In this document: positions 1 through 9,789 of the stretch, piece after piece
Numbering within the stretch: the stretch's first letter is position 1
Layout: the number at the start of each line of letters is the position of its first letter
DNA from: Poa pratensis
Taxonomy: Eukaryota; Streptophyta; Magnoliopsida; Poales; Poaceae
NCBI GenBank assembly: GCA_947311845.1
Contig: CAMZMU010000117.1
Span: forward strand, 79,347,447-79,411,446
Reading direction: 5' to 3'
Length of the DNA: 64,000 nt
Translations under genes and position numbers: made by a program
The notes under the pieces: model-generated
Told to the model about the DNA's origin: nothing
What the model saw: the letters and a program-made list of their open reading frames with translations, nothing else
Database searches by the model: none

Positions 1-390
1 GGCTAAGAAGGTAATAGCCGCTAATAGCCCGGCTAAATGAATTTAGCCCCAATTTAGCCTCTTAGCCGCTATATTTCTGCTCAGAGATCCAAATAATTTG
101 GATCAAATTTGTTTCGCTCGGCCCAATTTCAGGGCCAAATCTCAAGCCTAGCCCTAAGTTCTTCTCGTTCTCTCCTCACTCTCCCGAAAATAGAACGAAG
201 AGGGGTGGCGGCCATAGCATCTATGAATTATTGATACATATACAAATATATGTTATCCAAATATTGTTTTTTATTATTATTTAGCAAAACGGCTATAAGG
301 CCGTAGCCGCGCTATAGCCCGGCTATAGCCTTTCATATCTTCTGAAATCGCTGGCGCTAAACCGAATAGCTCGCTATTTTAAACAGAGAT
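1..390. repeat. GCTATAGCC-rich repeat, probable MITE fragment cut by the window edge
   Basis: The segment is dense in short inverted motifs such as GGCTAATAGCC, GGCTATAGCC and GCTATAGCCCGGCTATAGCC, near both its start and about 290-330. It ends near CTCGCTATTTTAAAC (about 370-385). No reading frame is convincing. The layout resembles non-autonomous DNA transposons of grasses, but the left end lies outside the window, so no TSD can be checked. Confidence 0.35.
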
Positions 391-394
391 ATAA

Positions 395-645
395 ACTTAC
401 TTGCACCATCCATTCACTGCTAGACTCTGGAATTCTTGATTTGAGCGACTGAGATCAAGTCATATATATGTAGCTAGAACCATTTCCAACAGTCATCGGC
501 CACTCGGCCATATAGGCATAGATAATATGCTAGGCATGAGAGGCGTTTGGAATACAAATATGTTGAAATACCCTGGAACTTTTACTCCAATCCTGTGTCG
601 ACCTTACCTGCTGCTAGTCGTGTTTTGGTTTTTATATGCGGCTTT
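395..645. repeat. Duplicated non-coding block B, copy 1
   Basis: This block is similar to 4560-4800: shared stretches include TTACTTGCAC, CATTTCCAACAG, GAGGCGTTTGGAAT and CTTACCTGCTAGTCGT, in the same order and orientation. It is not coding. Together with block A (2395-2730 and 3985-4515) it brackets the Cys-rich peptide gene and suggests local duplications around that gene. Confidence 0.6.
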
Positions 646-817
646 GTTCAGGGTCAGAGCCCGCTGAAGATCTGCGAAGCAAACCCAATGTGTTTGCTCT
701 AAGGGCACTCGAAACATATTATAATTGTGAATGGAGTGATACTTGCTTATCCATAGAAGATCATATCTTGCTTGCGTTAACACATCCATAGACCAGCATG
801 TCGATATCTAGCCACTT

Positions 818-2383
818 AACGACAGATCCTAAAACTCTACCTCCCGTGTCGTCCGTTCTGGGCGACCCGGGGGCGACCCAAATCTCGGCGACCTCGCCCC
901 CTCCTCCGGCGTCTCTCCCTGGCCGCTGCTGCCGCCGGTGGCGCGGTGGTGGCGGCCCCCTCTCCCCCAAAAGGTGGGCGAGGGCCTCTGCTAGTGGGAC
1001 CTCGGCGGATCTCATGGCGGAAGCGGTTGCTGGCGTCGGTGGTGGATGCGAGGCCGTCGAAGCTCCGGTGGCGGCGCGGAGCGGAGGACGGCCGGATCTG
1101 GTCGGGCTCGGTTGGTTCATGGCCTCCCGAGCTCGGCTGCTGTGCGGGCGGTGGTGGTGGTTTCCCGGGCCCGATGGGCCGGCGGCGGGCCAGGACGGTC
1201 GAGGTGCGGGGAGCGGCGCGAGGTGCGCATGGAGATGATGCGGCGTTGGGCGGGTGCGGGGAGCGGCCGCTCTGGAGCCTTGTTCTGGCCGTCGTGCTGC
1301 TTGTTGGCGGCGGCGGCGGCGCGAGGTGGTGGTGCAGCTGATGCGGCGTTGGGCGGGTTGCCGGCGCGTGGATGTCGGGGCGGCGGCCCCGGACCTGGGA
1401 GCAGCAACGCCAACGACGCAGCATGAGGCGCTGCGTGATGTGGTGCAGGTCTACGGCCAGGTTCCGTGGTGGTTCGTGGCCACGGGCAGCGCTCCTTCTT
1501 GCCCTGCCGGCATGGTGCTCGGTATGGCGTGGTGGCGTGCTGCGTCCGGTGGTCCTGCCCTCCTCGTTGTCCGGCTTGTTGGTGGTGGTGGTGGTTGGCG
1601 AGGCTTGCCGGCGCCGGTGCTGGTGGTGGTGCGACGGAGGGTGTGCTTGGAGCTGGGGGTGAAAACCCCGTCTCGGTTTACCGTGACCAGTGATGGCGGC
1701 GGCTGTGGCCGTCGTTTACCTCCTTGGAGGCATTGCTGCTATGCTGCAGCCCCCTCTTGCACCGTTCCGATCGGTGGTTCAGCTCCGGGGGAAACTCTTG
1801 ATCTTGTGATCGGACGATGACGGCGCCTTGGCGTTGTTTCCCTCTTGAGGGCTTCGTATTTGGAGCTGGATTTCGGCAAGAGGGACATGTGGAAGGGTTG
1901 TGGCGGCGGCAACTGCGGCTGTCTTTTAGGCCGGGGCGGCGGCCCCGGAAGTTGGTACGATGTCCGTGGTCTGCGAGCAGCTCTCCCTGGGCAGTTTGGG
2001 CTGTGGGTGGCTGGTTCGTGCGGCGTCGTGGCTCGGTTGCGAGCGGTGCTATGTCGGGACGGCGGTCCCGGAAGGGGGTGTTGACGGCGAGGCTGTCGGG
2101 CTGCTTGGGCAGCGGCAGCAGCGGTTGCCTTTTAGGCCGGGGCGGCGGCCCCGGATGTTGGTTCGGCGGCCGTGGTCTGCGAGCGGCTTACCTGGTGCAG
2201 CTTGGGCTGTGGGTGGCCGCGTCGTGCGGCGTCGTGGTTTCTCGAGGTTGTGGGGCTTCGCCCCGTGGGTTGTGTTGTGTTGTTGTATGGTTTTCGCCCG
2301 GTTTCTTTCATAACAAACCGGGCACCTTCTGCTTAATAAACGGTGAGGCAAAGCTTTTGCCTCGGGTTCGAAAAAAAAAAAAA
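818..2383 (+). mobile_element. GC-rich non-LTR retroposon with poly-A tail and 15-bp TSD
   Basis: The insert is bounded by identical copies of GATATCTAGCCACTT at 803-817 and 2384-2398 and ends in a 13-base A run at 2371-2383, so it arrived by target-primed reverse transcription. The 3' end reads AATAAACGGTGAGGCAAAGC followed by a short hairpin-like segment, as in L1-type LINE tails of grasses. The body is very GC-rich; its several long open frames are composition artefacts without recognisable reverse transcriptase or endonuclease. It is best read as a non-autonomous LINE derivative, perhaps a 5' UTR joined to a 3' end. The family name is not known to me. Confidence 0.75.
1876..2290 (+). repeat. 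Two tandem copies of a ~206-bp GC-rich unit inside the retroposon
   Basis: The palindrome-like string TTTTAGGCCGGGGCGGCGGC begins at 1924 and again at 2130. Flanking words such as GGTCTGCGAGC, GGGCTGTGGGTGGC and GTGCGGCGTCGTGG also recur about 206 bases apart. Tandem repetition in a 5' UTR-like GC-rich region recalls the monomeric promoters of some LINEs, but that role is inference. Confidence 0.7.
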
Positions 2384-2394
2384 GATATCTAGCC

Positions 2395-2730
2395 ACTTTA
2401 ATTCGGAAAACGTGGTGAAATAACATCCTATTACACAATGAGCAAGGTAACATAATATTACATGGCATGTCTTCACCCTGTAACAATAACTACACGGATT
2501 AATCTTCCGTGAGGACGGGGAGAGATTTATCGCGGAGCTTACGCAGACTGGCCCACGTCTTTCGTGCATGTATTGGCCGGGCACTTCTCTCCTGGATCAG
2601 TCTCTTAATTAATCTCTGGTAACTGATGAGCTTTTCATAGAGTTTCCAATACACCGAACTAAAGAGACTAGTTACCTTTTATCTCTGCACAGTAAATGCA
2701 CATTTCCAGCCTTTATATCAACTAACACTT
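2395..2730. repeat. Duplicated non-coding block A, copy 1
   Basis: It shares, in order, AATTCGG-AAAC-TGGTGAAATAACA, CTATTACA-AATGAGCAAG, a cytosine-poor 'CGGGGAGAGA' segment, CGTGCATGTATTGG, GGGCACTTCTCTCCTGGATC and GATGAGCTTTTCATAG with 3985-4515. It is non-coding and lies directly after the retroposon's second TSD. Confidence 0.65.
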
Positions 2731-2814
2731 GATTTCAATGCAATGGCCCCTCAGGAGCCTCTCCTCATTCAGATAAAGTTATAAAAAAATTGACCTTCAT
2801 TCAGAAAAAGGTTA

Positions 2815-3033
2815 CTCCCACCGTCCTAGTTTATAAGGCATCTACGTATCCCTATGTCGTAAATTTGAGCAACATAATATGATATATATATATATTATAA
2901 AATATATATCATTATAAATTTCAGACTTTATATTTTCTAATGATATTTTTTTTGTATTTTAAATTTTATATTATATTAGTTAAATTCACGACCTAGGGAT
3001 ACGTAGATGCCTAATAAACCAGGACGGAGGGAG
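2815..3033. mobile_element. Stowaway-type MITE, 219 bp
   Basis: The left end CTCCCACCGTCCTAGTTTAT and the reverse complement of the right end, CTCCCTCCGTCCTGGTTTAT, form long terminal inverted repeats that continue through GGCATCTACGTATCC. TA dinucleotides flank it at 2813-2814 and 3034-3035. The interior is AT-rich and foldback-like. This is the standard Tc1/mariner-derived Stowaway structure of grasses. It lies about 300 bp upstream of the Cys-rich peptide gene. Confidence 0.92.
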
Positions 3034-3167
3034 TAATTGGCTACTAATGAGTAGATATATTCGTTGAATTGCTTGAGTCAATCTGTAAATTTATCCGGTT
3101 ATATTTCTAGTAATGCAATTAATTTGTTGCCGTTTAAAATTTGGAGCATTGACACCCCACCCACTAT

Positions 3168-3214
3168 TTTTTTTTTTTGAACCATGCAAGAGCATTGCAT
3201 GTATTATTAAAGAA
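3168..3214 (-). mobile_element. 47-bp retroposon scrap (5'-truncated LINE 3' end) with 16-bp TSD
   Basis: Perfect copies of ACACCCCACCCACTAT stand at 3152-3167 and 3215-3230. Between them is an 11-base T run followed by GAACCATGCAAGAGCATTGC and a short AT segment; on the minus strand this is a poly-A-tailed 3' end. The duplication ends inside the TATA box of the downstream gene. The extreme 5' truncation is usual for L1-type retrotransposition. Confidence 0.85.
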
Positions 3215-3227
3215 ACACCCCACCCAC

Positions 3228-3234
3228 TATAAAA
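3228..3234 (+). promoter_or_regulatory. TATA box of the Cys-rich peptide gene
   Basis: TATAAAA lies about 110 bases before the start codon, with a pyrimidine-rich stretch downstream that suits a transcription start near 3255-3265. The first bases of the box belong to the TSD of the 47-bp insertion, so the site was rebuilt unchanged by the duplication. Confidence 0.6.
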
Positions 3235-3340
3235 TGCTTGCTATTTTTCCTCTCTTATTCACAACTCACGATTCAGCCAAAGTAGCCAACCATCGCCAAC
3301 ACTAATTCCTTTGTCGGTCACCACATCATCGAGCCAACAG

Positions 3341-3710
3341 ATGAGGATGCCCATGACGCTGCTCCTGCCTCTCGCCCTCCTCCTCGTGTTGGCACCAGGT
3401 ACATATGTGCTCCTACCCATTTGTTCAACGTCTGTTGTTTTGCAAGTTATCTGGATCCATCTTTTCTCAATGTTTTGCTGCAGGTGAGGCGTTTACTACC
3501 TGCACTACACAAACCATCCCACCATTTGGCAAGTCGTGCGATCGCGCGTTTTGTCAGTTTCAGAGCCGCATAAAGTACTCCCAGATGGAGTGTGACCGCG
3601 ACGCGACCGGCTGCAGCTGGACTGGCGAGTGCGGCAGTGAAGGGTGCAACTTCACCTTTTGCATAACAATCCCCCCGACACCGGCTCTCGTCGATCCAAG
3701 AACAAGATAA
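3341..3710 (+). CDS. Small secreted eight-cysteine peptide (two exons)
   Basis: Exon 1 (3341-3398) encodes a 20-residue hydrophobic leader, MRMPMTLLLPLALLLVLAPG, a clear signal peptide. An 85-base GT-AG intron follows and exon 2 (3484-3710) completes a 94-residue precursor. The mature part has eight cysteines with spacing C-x11-C-x4-C-x12-C-x6-C-x5-C-x4-C-x4-C and a short C-terminal tail ending PRTR. An intron right after the signal-peptide codons is typical of plant defensin-like and related cysteine-rich peptides. However, the spacing lacks the defensin C-x-C pair and does not match the lipid-transfer, thionin or snakin patterns I know. It is probably extracellular; defence or reproductive signalling are the usual roles of such peptides, which is inference. 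A TATA box lies 110 bp upstream. Confidence 0.72.
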
Positions 3711-3984
3711 AGACGATGAAATGGCAATGCAGCTAAACGTGAACAAATCCCGGGTCTACTGCGTCACCACTAATAATATAAAAAGAGCGAGAGTGTCAGA
3801 TTACCATCTCTACGGTCCACACATCTAAATCCAACATCCCACATCCAACAAATTTAGCACGTTAAACCAAACAATCGAATGCCTCACAACTATTATGTGT
3901 TTGACGGCTCATCACGCTTGGACGGACAACGCGATACTCGAGCGAATCATTACCGTAACAGCGCCATCGTGAGGTCAATCCTTT

Positions 3985-4515
3985 AATTCGGGAAACATGG
4001 TGAAATAACACCCTATTACATAATGAGCAAGATAACATAATATCTACACGGAATGTTTCACCGTGCGACAATATCTACATGGATTGATCTACCGTGAGCA
4101 CGGGGAGAGAGTTGTCGAGGAGGTTAATGGGCAACCAGTATGATGCAAGCTACGCAGACTAGGCTTACGCTTCCGCGAAGTAGGCAAACAGAGCTTTTCT
4201 TGAAGAGGCCACGTCATTCGTGCATGTATTGGTCGGGCACTTCTCTCCTGGATCGGTCTCCTAATTAAATCTCTGGTAATATTATAAAAAAAGTTAAACT
4301 CTGATAATTGATGAGCTTTTCATAGCGTTTCCAATAAACCAAATAGGAGGGAGTACTAGCTAGTAAGCTTCACTGCATGTATTGCCTCGATCCTACTTCA
4401 AGTGCATTTCCTGCTACCGACATTCATTGGATTTAAGCGATGCACAACTGTGAAACAGGGTACCTTTTATCTCTCCACAATAAACACATATATCCAGCCT
4501 TTATATCAATGATAA
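3985..4515. repeat. Duplicated non-coding block A, copy 2
   Basis: This is the partner of 2395-2730, with an extra stretch in its middle (about 4115-4195) absent from copy 1. It lies just downstream of the Cys-rich peptide gene and runs almost directly into block B copy 2. Confidence 0.65.
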
Positions 4516-4559
4516 AAGGAGCTCGCCATGAGTCATGCCTTGTAAAATGCGTGTATATA

Positions 4560-4800
4560 TACTTACTTGCACTATCCATCCAATGCTAAACTCTTGATTT
4601 CAGCCACTGATAAGTCATATGTATGTACCTAGAAACATTTCCAACAGCCATCGGCGAGGTAGTCAATTATAATACGTTAGAAATGGGAGGCGTTTGGAAT
4701 GCAAATATGTTGAAATAATGTGGAACTTCTACGGTCTTGCCATCGCAGCCTTACCTGCTAGTCGTTTTTTTCGGTTTTTCTTTGTGGTTTTCTTCACTGC
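4560..4800. repeat. Duplicated non-coding block B, copy 2
   Basis: This is the partner of 395-645. It is non-coding. From 4800 to about 5480 I see no gene, only unremarkable intergenic sequence. Confidence 0.6.
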
Positions 4801-5479
4801 GATGTCCTGTGGAAGGTCCGTGAAATAGATGCAGTGGCCTAAGTCTCGCGAGGATAGATGAACCCACCATTATCTAGGTTGATGTTAAGACAGACAGGGA
4901 GGTAGGACTCCATCACCAAGCGGGAGTTCGAAAAAAGACATTGGGGTGATTGCGAATTTCGTCCAATTTAGAACATGAGATCCTTGCTATGTATAATCTG
5001 TTGTTCGGACTTCGTATGAAAGTGGTGCAATGCGTAATGGCAGACGCGAAGTGATATGTAGTGTATCGGAGAGCTTCATGTGAAGGAGGTTGTCCTTGGT
5101 CGCATGGAAATGGAGACATGAGAAGTTCGTTCACTGGGTGCGTTCTTGGGTTTGGACAGATAGGTAAATATCAAATGGATAAAGGTTAAAATAATGGACC
5201 ATATAACACGCTAGAAAGAAGGAAAAATAATGAAAGTGCAAAGAAAAGATCCAAGCCCATGCAGAAGGTAGAAAATAATTTGTTCAATCTACATTTTTTG
5301 TATAATATCCCCATCCGTGATGCATAAGCCACTACAAATTATGTTCAATCTAACTTCAGAACAGAAGAACACGTGTTGATCCCTCTGGCAGAGTCAAAGA
5401 GGATCATGGTCGGTCCTGTGATTTCGCGCAAGGTGTGGGGAGGGGCTGAGGGTCCTTCATTTAAATAAACAAAAGTAAC

Positions 5480-5819
5480 AGTTTCAAATTAGATGTCTTC
5501 CATTTGTCTACATGTGGATGTATCAATCAATATAAAATTAATATTACTAGATGTCTGTTGGAATATGATTTTAAAATATACTAATTTAATGACATGAATA
5601 TTGCTACAATTTTTTTTAGTTTAATATTGCTACAAGTTTTTTATAAAGTTAGTCAAACTTTAAAAAGTTTGACTTTGAAGAAAACATAGATATACTTATT
5701 TGTGTACGGAGGAAGTACATATTAATAGCTTTTATAAAGTTCATCAATCCGTACATTGTTAATTTTGATCAAAAGTTGAAAAGGTGGAATGTATTTTTTG
5801 AGAAATGGAGGGAGTATTG
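5480..5819. mobile_element. Degenerate Stowaway/mariner MITE pair
   Basis: The words TCAAACTTTAAAAAGTTTGA and GTGTACGGAGGAAGTA (about 5655-5715), and GAAATGGAGGGAGTA at 5805-5819, are the worn right ends of mariner-type MITEs. A left end is not intact, so the count of two stacked elements is an estimate. The stretch is AT-rich and non-coding. Confidence 0.5.
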
Positions 5820-6097
5820 CAGCTAGGTGATAGCTCTGCAATTTTACTCATATGTATTTATCAAGTTACTATGGTAATTTTGAAATGTAACTTTAGCAAA
5901 TGAAAATAGGAAGTAAGAGATTAAACTAATTTGAAACAAGGCAAAGGTTTTGCTTTATCTCATTGACTAAGAAGTGGTGTCTAGTTTTCCTTAAACACGC
6001 TCTAACATAAATACTAGCTAAAACTAGTGTTGTCAAAATAAAGAGTAAATCGTCTCCAAATCCAAACAACCCCTTAGTAATTTCGACGCGAAGCCCC

Positions 6098-6103
6098 CAC
6101 GTG
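6098..6103. promoter_or_regulatory. G-box (CACGTG) upstream of presenilin
   Basis: A palindromic CACGTG inside CCCCCACGTGGAAA lies about 370 bases before the presenilin start. This is a known bZIP/bHLH core. Whether it acts on this gene is not shown by the sequence. Confidence 0.35.
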
Positions 6104-6466
6104 GAAATTTTGTAGACTTTAACACTTAGAATCTTGTTGTTGTTGTTTTTTTGGGAAATATTTAGAACGTTTTCGGTAAATTTCGGCGAGGCGCCTGATT
6201 TTCTTAAATCTCAATCATTTAAGAGATTCAAACTCGCATTCAGTACACTTTTTATAAAAGTGCATCTTAAGCGACCGAGACTTAGACTGACGCTATTTAT
6301 AATCTTGGTTTAAACGTACAAGGACAACTGGAATAAAAATCCAAAACTTACTCTCGAGTTGAATCAGGATCGTGACTCCAGGAGCAGGGCCGACGACAAG
6401 CCTAGCCTCTCAGCACAGACCTTGCAGGGTCCACGAAACGATCCCCATCTCCGCATCCAACAAACT

Positions 6467-7780
6467 ATGGCGGACGACGGCCCAGCCCCCGTCGCCGCCG
6501 TCCCCGTCCGCGGCCCCGGCGGCGGCGGGGCGTCTGCCACCATACTCGACTCTCTCGGGGAGGACATCACCCGCATCGTCGGCCCGGTCTCCGCCTGCAT
6601 GTTCATCGTCGTCCTCCTCGTCTCCATCCTCTCCTCCCCCTCGTCCCCGTCCCCGCTCGCCGCCGCTCTCGCCCCCGCCGCGGCCGCCGGCAGCGGTGAA
6701 GGCGACGACATCACCTCCGCCCTCATCACCGCCGGCACTTTCGTCGTATTCGTCACGGCCGCCACGTTCCTCATGGCGCTCCTCTTCTACTTCCGCTGCA
6801 CGCCCTGCCTCCGCGCCTACATGGGCTTCTCCGCGATCTGGGTCCTCCTCGCCCTCGGCGGCCAGATATGCCTCCTCTTCCTCTCCCGCCTCCGCCTCCC
6901 GCTCGACGTCGTCTCATTCGCGGTCCTCCTCCCCAACGTGGTCGCCGCGCTCGCGGTCGCCGTGGTCTCGCCGGCGTCCGTGCCCATCGCGCTCCACCAG
7001 TCCGCGCTCGTCGCCATCGCCGTGCTCACCGCCTTCTACTTCACGATGCTCCCCGAGTGGACCACCTGGGCGCTGCTCGTGGCCATGGCCGTCTACGACC
7101 TCGGGGCCGTCCTCATCCCTGGTGGCCCTCTAAGAGTGCTTCTTGAACTGGCCATGGAGAGGAACGAGGAGATACCGGCGTTGATCTACGAGGCGAGGCC
7201 AGTTGATCCCAGGCACGGCCAAAATTGGCGTCTTTGGGCGGAGAGGAGGCAGCCTGGTGGGGATTTGGATCCCACCTCCACAGCTGAGGTGATCGATGAG
7301 GTATTGGAGAGTAGAAGGAATTCAGCCGATTCGTTGACCCGAGCTGGTGGTGCCGTCGGTAATTCGCAAGTAGGAGGGGAGGTGTTGGCATTGCCAGAGA
7401 CTAGAGTTGATGTTGCTGCATTGAGGGTACCATTGATCCAGCCACAGCCAGATAGAACAAGGGAAGATGATGACGACGATGATGATGAAGATGGCATCGG
7501 GTTGGGCTCGTCAGGGGCGATCAAGCTTGGGTTGGGAGACTTCATATTCTACAGTGTGCTCGTCGGCAGGGCGGCTATGTACGACTACATGACAGTCTAC
7601 GCGTGCTACCTTGCCATCATTGCAGGGCTCGGTGTTACTCTGCTCTTGTTGGCCTTCTTCCGCAAGGCATTGCCTGCACTGCCGGTGTCCATCACCCTCG
7701 GCGTTTTGTTTTACGTGCTCACGAGAACATTACTCGAGAACTTTGTTATGCAGTGCTCTACAAATTTCCTGATGTTTTAG
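6467..7780 (+). CDS. Presenilin, catalytic aspartyl protease of gamma-secretase (intronless)
   Basis: The 437-residue product begins MADDGPAPV and has about nine hydrophobic segments. The two catalytic motifs of presenilins are present: YD in AVYDLGAVL (Asp211) and GLGD in KLGLGDFIFYS (Asp358), followed by the PAL motif in ALPALPVSI (Pro403-Leu405). Between them lies a long hydrophilic loop with an acidic EDDDDDDDE run, as in other family members. Plant presenilins are single-exon genes of this length, located in endomembranes. With nicastrin, APH-1 and PEN-2 partners they can form a gamma-secretase-like complex, though the plant substrates are poorly known. The frame is open upstream to 6359, but without an ATG; the ATG at 6467 is the first. 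All diagnostic residues are intact, so the gene looks functional. Confidence 0.95.
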   Translation: MADDGPAPVAAVPVRGPGGGGASATILDSLGEDITRIVGPVSACMFIVVLLVSILSSPSSPSPLAAALAPAAAAGSGEGDDITSALITAGTFVVFVTAATFLMALLFYFRCTPCLRAYMGFSAIWVLLALGGQICLLFLSRLRLPLDVVSFAVLLPNVVAALAVAVVSPASVPIALHQSALVAIAVLTAFYFTMLPEWTTWALLVAMAVYDLGAVLIPGGPLRVLLELAMERNEEIPALIYEARPVDPRHGQNWRLWAERRQPGGDLDPTSTAEVIDEVLESRRNSADSLTRAGGAVGNSQVGGEVLALPETRVDVAALRVPLIQPQPDRTREDDDDDDDEDGIGLGSSGAIKLGLGDFIFYSVLVGRAAMYDYMTVYACYLAIIAGLGVTLLLLAFFRKALPALPVSITLGVLFYVLTRTLLENFVMQCSTNFLMF

Positions 7781-7834
7781 CATCCATGCAGCATTCCATG
7801 TTTGTATGTTATTCTAGTTCACAGTGAAGGCCTT

Positions 7835-8805
7835 CTGCAGTTCAGGTCATGTTTGTGAAACTGTTCATCTGGGTCAGGCCATGTTTGTGAAACTATAAAT
7901 CTGATGGCTCACTTGACATATTACTATACGGATTGGCTGTTTACCCTCTTTTATATGGTACTGGTATATTTATTTATGTCTGGAATTGCACACACTCTAA
8001 TCTTACATGGTTGATATGATTTTTCCTTTGTACTTGGTTCTGTGTTGTCAGGATTTTTACTTGGTACATGTACTATTTTCAAGTTGCATCATGTGTTCTG
8101 CAATAAAACCGAGCAATATGTTTGTATGTAACATATGTCAGAGCATCTATGGTAGTAACTAAAGAATATAAAGTTATTTCTGAAAATGCAAAGGCTTGTC
8201 CGCCATAGAAAAGTTATCTTATGGTCGTCAAGCTTTGAGCCCAGAAAATCACACTAGGTCGTAATAGAGAAAAAATATTCGATAAATTTCTTGGACTTTG
8301 GTGTTCATATATCCTGCTGCTACAAAATGTGCTGGTCACTTGGTCAGGTCATGTTTGTGAAACTGTTCTTCTGGGTTAGGTCATTTTGTGAAACTATTAA
8401 TCTGGAGGCTCACTTGACGTGCTGCTATATGTATTGGCTGTTATCCTTTTTGGCAATGATACTTGTGTCTAGAAGAAGGTACTTTTGTCATGAATCTGTT
8501 ACTGCACGATCTGTATTCGTAAATGATTCCTATGATCTTTCTGTTGGTACTTTTTTCTTGGTTTTCGATATGTTTAATCGTTATATGTCTTATTTTCAAG
8601 TTGCAGTTGTATATGTTATTCTCAAGCTGTGGTGATATTATTACGTCTTGGGCAATAATTGTTTTTCGAAATGTCCTATGTATTAGACCATTGATTGTAG
8701 TTACGGAATAATATACCGTTCTTTATAATAACGCAATGTTTGGCCTTCATAGAAAATGAAGGAGAGATATTTCATAAATTTCTTGTACTTAGGTATTTTT
8801 ATATG
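7835..8805 (+). repeat. Approximately 500-bp tandem duplication downstream of presenilin
   Basis: Segments such as GGTCA-GCCATGTTTGTGAAAC, CTGATGGCTCACTTGACAT and TATTGGCTGTT recur about 500 bases apart (7882-7950 versus 8345-8440). An 'ATAAATTTCTTG-ACTT-GGT' word near 8282 recurs near 8775. The copies are diverged by substitutions and small gaps. Short open frames here are not convincing. The duplicated part includes the gene's 3' flank and probably its polyadenylation region. Confidence 0.55.
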
Positions 8806-9021
8806 TCATGTTCACTGTTATGCTCATGTTAAACAAGAACTTCTAAGATGGCAAATACTCAATATTACTTGAGTATTTTGTTCACTGTTATGTTCATGAT
8901 CACATTTTCTTAGTATCCATAGTATTCAAAGGAAAAAGGGAAATGTGAAAAGGGATCATCTGAATTGACAACAGCGTGACAACATTCTGCCTCTGAACAT
9001 CTTCTCAACAAGCAATACAAC

Positions 9022-9782
9022 TTCTGTGGGTGTGAAAGGCGGAGCCAGGCCCAGGCTACAGGGGCCATGGCCCGGGGCTTGGAAAAAATACGAGGCTATG
9101 TTTTAGATTTTGGCCTAGGGCGCAGCGCAGCCCCGTACGTGCGCGTTCGTGCGGGAGGCCATCATCTGTTTTCGATCCAAGGCGTTCACTTTGTCGTTCC
9201 TGGCTTCCTGCCATCAGCGCATCAGTGCGGTGACTGAGCTGCTGCCGAAGAGACTCGATCCGTCGAGCGGCGAGAGGGCGCTCCGCGCGCGCACCCAGGT
9301 CCCGACCCCAAGCCCAGGCTGTAGGCGCGCATGCGGCCAGACGCGTAGCTAGCGAAAGGCCAAGCAGCGATCCGGCGACGCAGTACGGAGGCTCTCCTCT
9401 GTCTATCTTTGATTTTCCTGCTACAAGCTCGCAGCTGCTCCAAATTTTCTCATAGGGGGGCAAAATAGACGTAGAACACAAGCACAACACAAGTATATGG
9501 ACTAGAATTTAAAAAAAATTGTGCTCTGCTTCAGCTTGGCCCGCACAAGATATTTTTTGAAGCTCCTCCACCGAGGCTCAGATCAACCAAATACTTGATT
9601 TGGTAACTCCTTCTGCATCATCTATGCAATATATTTCCTTTTGTTATATTGTGTTCCAATTCGTATTAGCTATCCAACGAGCTACCCTTCCGTTATGTCT
9701 TAAAACTAGGGTGTTTTTTTGGATATTTTTCGGCCCTTAGCTTTTGGCCCGGGTCGTCAACAATTCCTGGCTACGCCGTTGG
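9022..9782. mobile_element. Non-autonomous hAT/Tip100-like element
   Basis: The left end GGCGGAGCCAGGCCCAGG and the right end CCTGGCTACGCCGTTGG are inverted versions of each other and match the CAGGGGCGGAGC-type end of the intact hAT element at 24695. The interior, including a GC-rich part at 9050-9420, contains no recognisable transposase. The 8-bp duplication expected for hAT is not clear: GGGTG occurs on both sides but the rest differs. The ends are therefore approximate. Confidence 0.5.
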
Positions 9783-9789
9783 GTGATTA

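Noticed and set aside
761..2392. Several long GC-rich frames on both strands
   Set aside because: Stop-poor by composition, overlapping on both strands, and inside a retroposon bounded by a TSD.
6359..6466. Upstream extension of the presenilin frame
   Set aside because: It has no ATG; the family's usual length and N-terminus fit the ATG at 6467.
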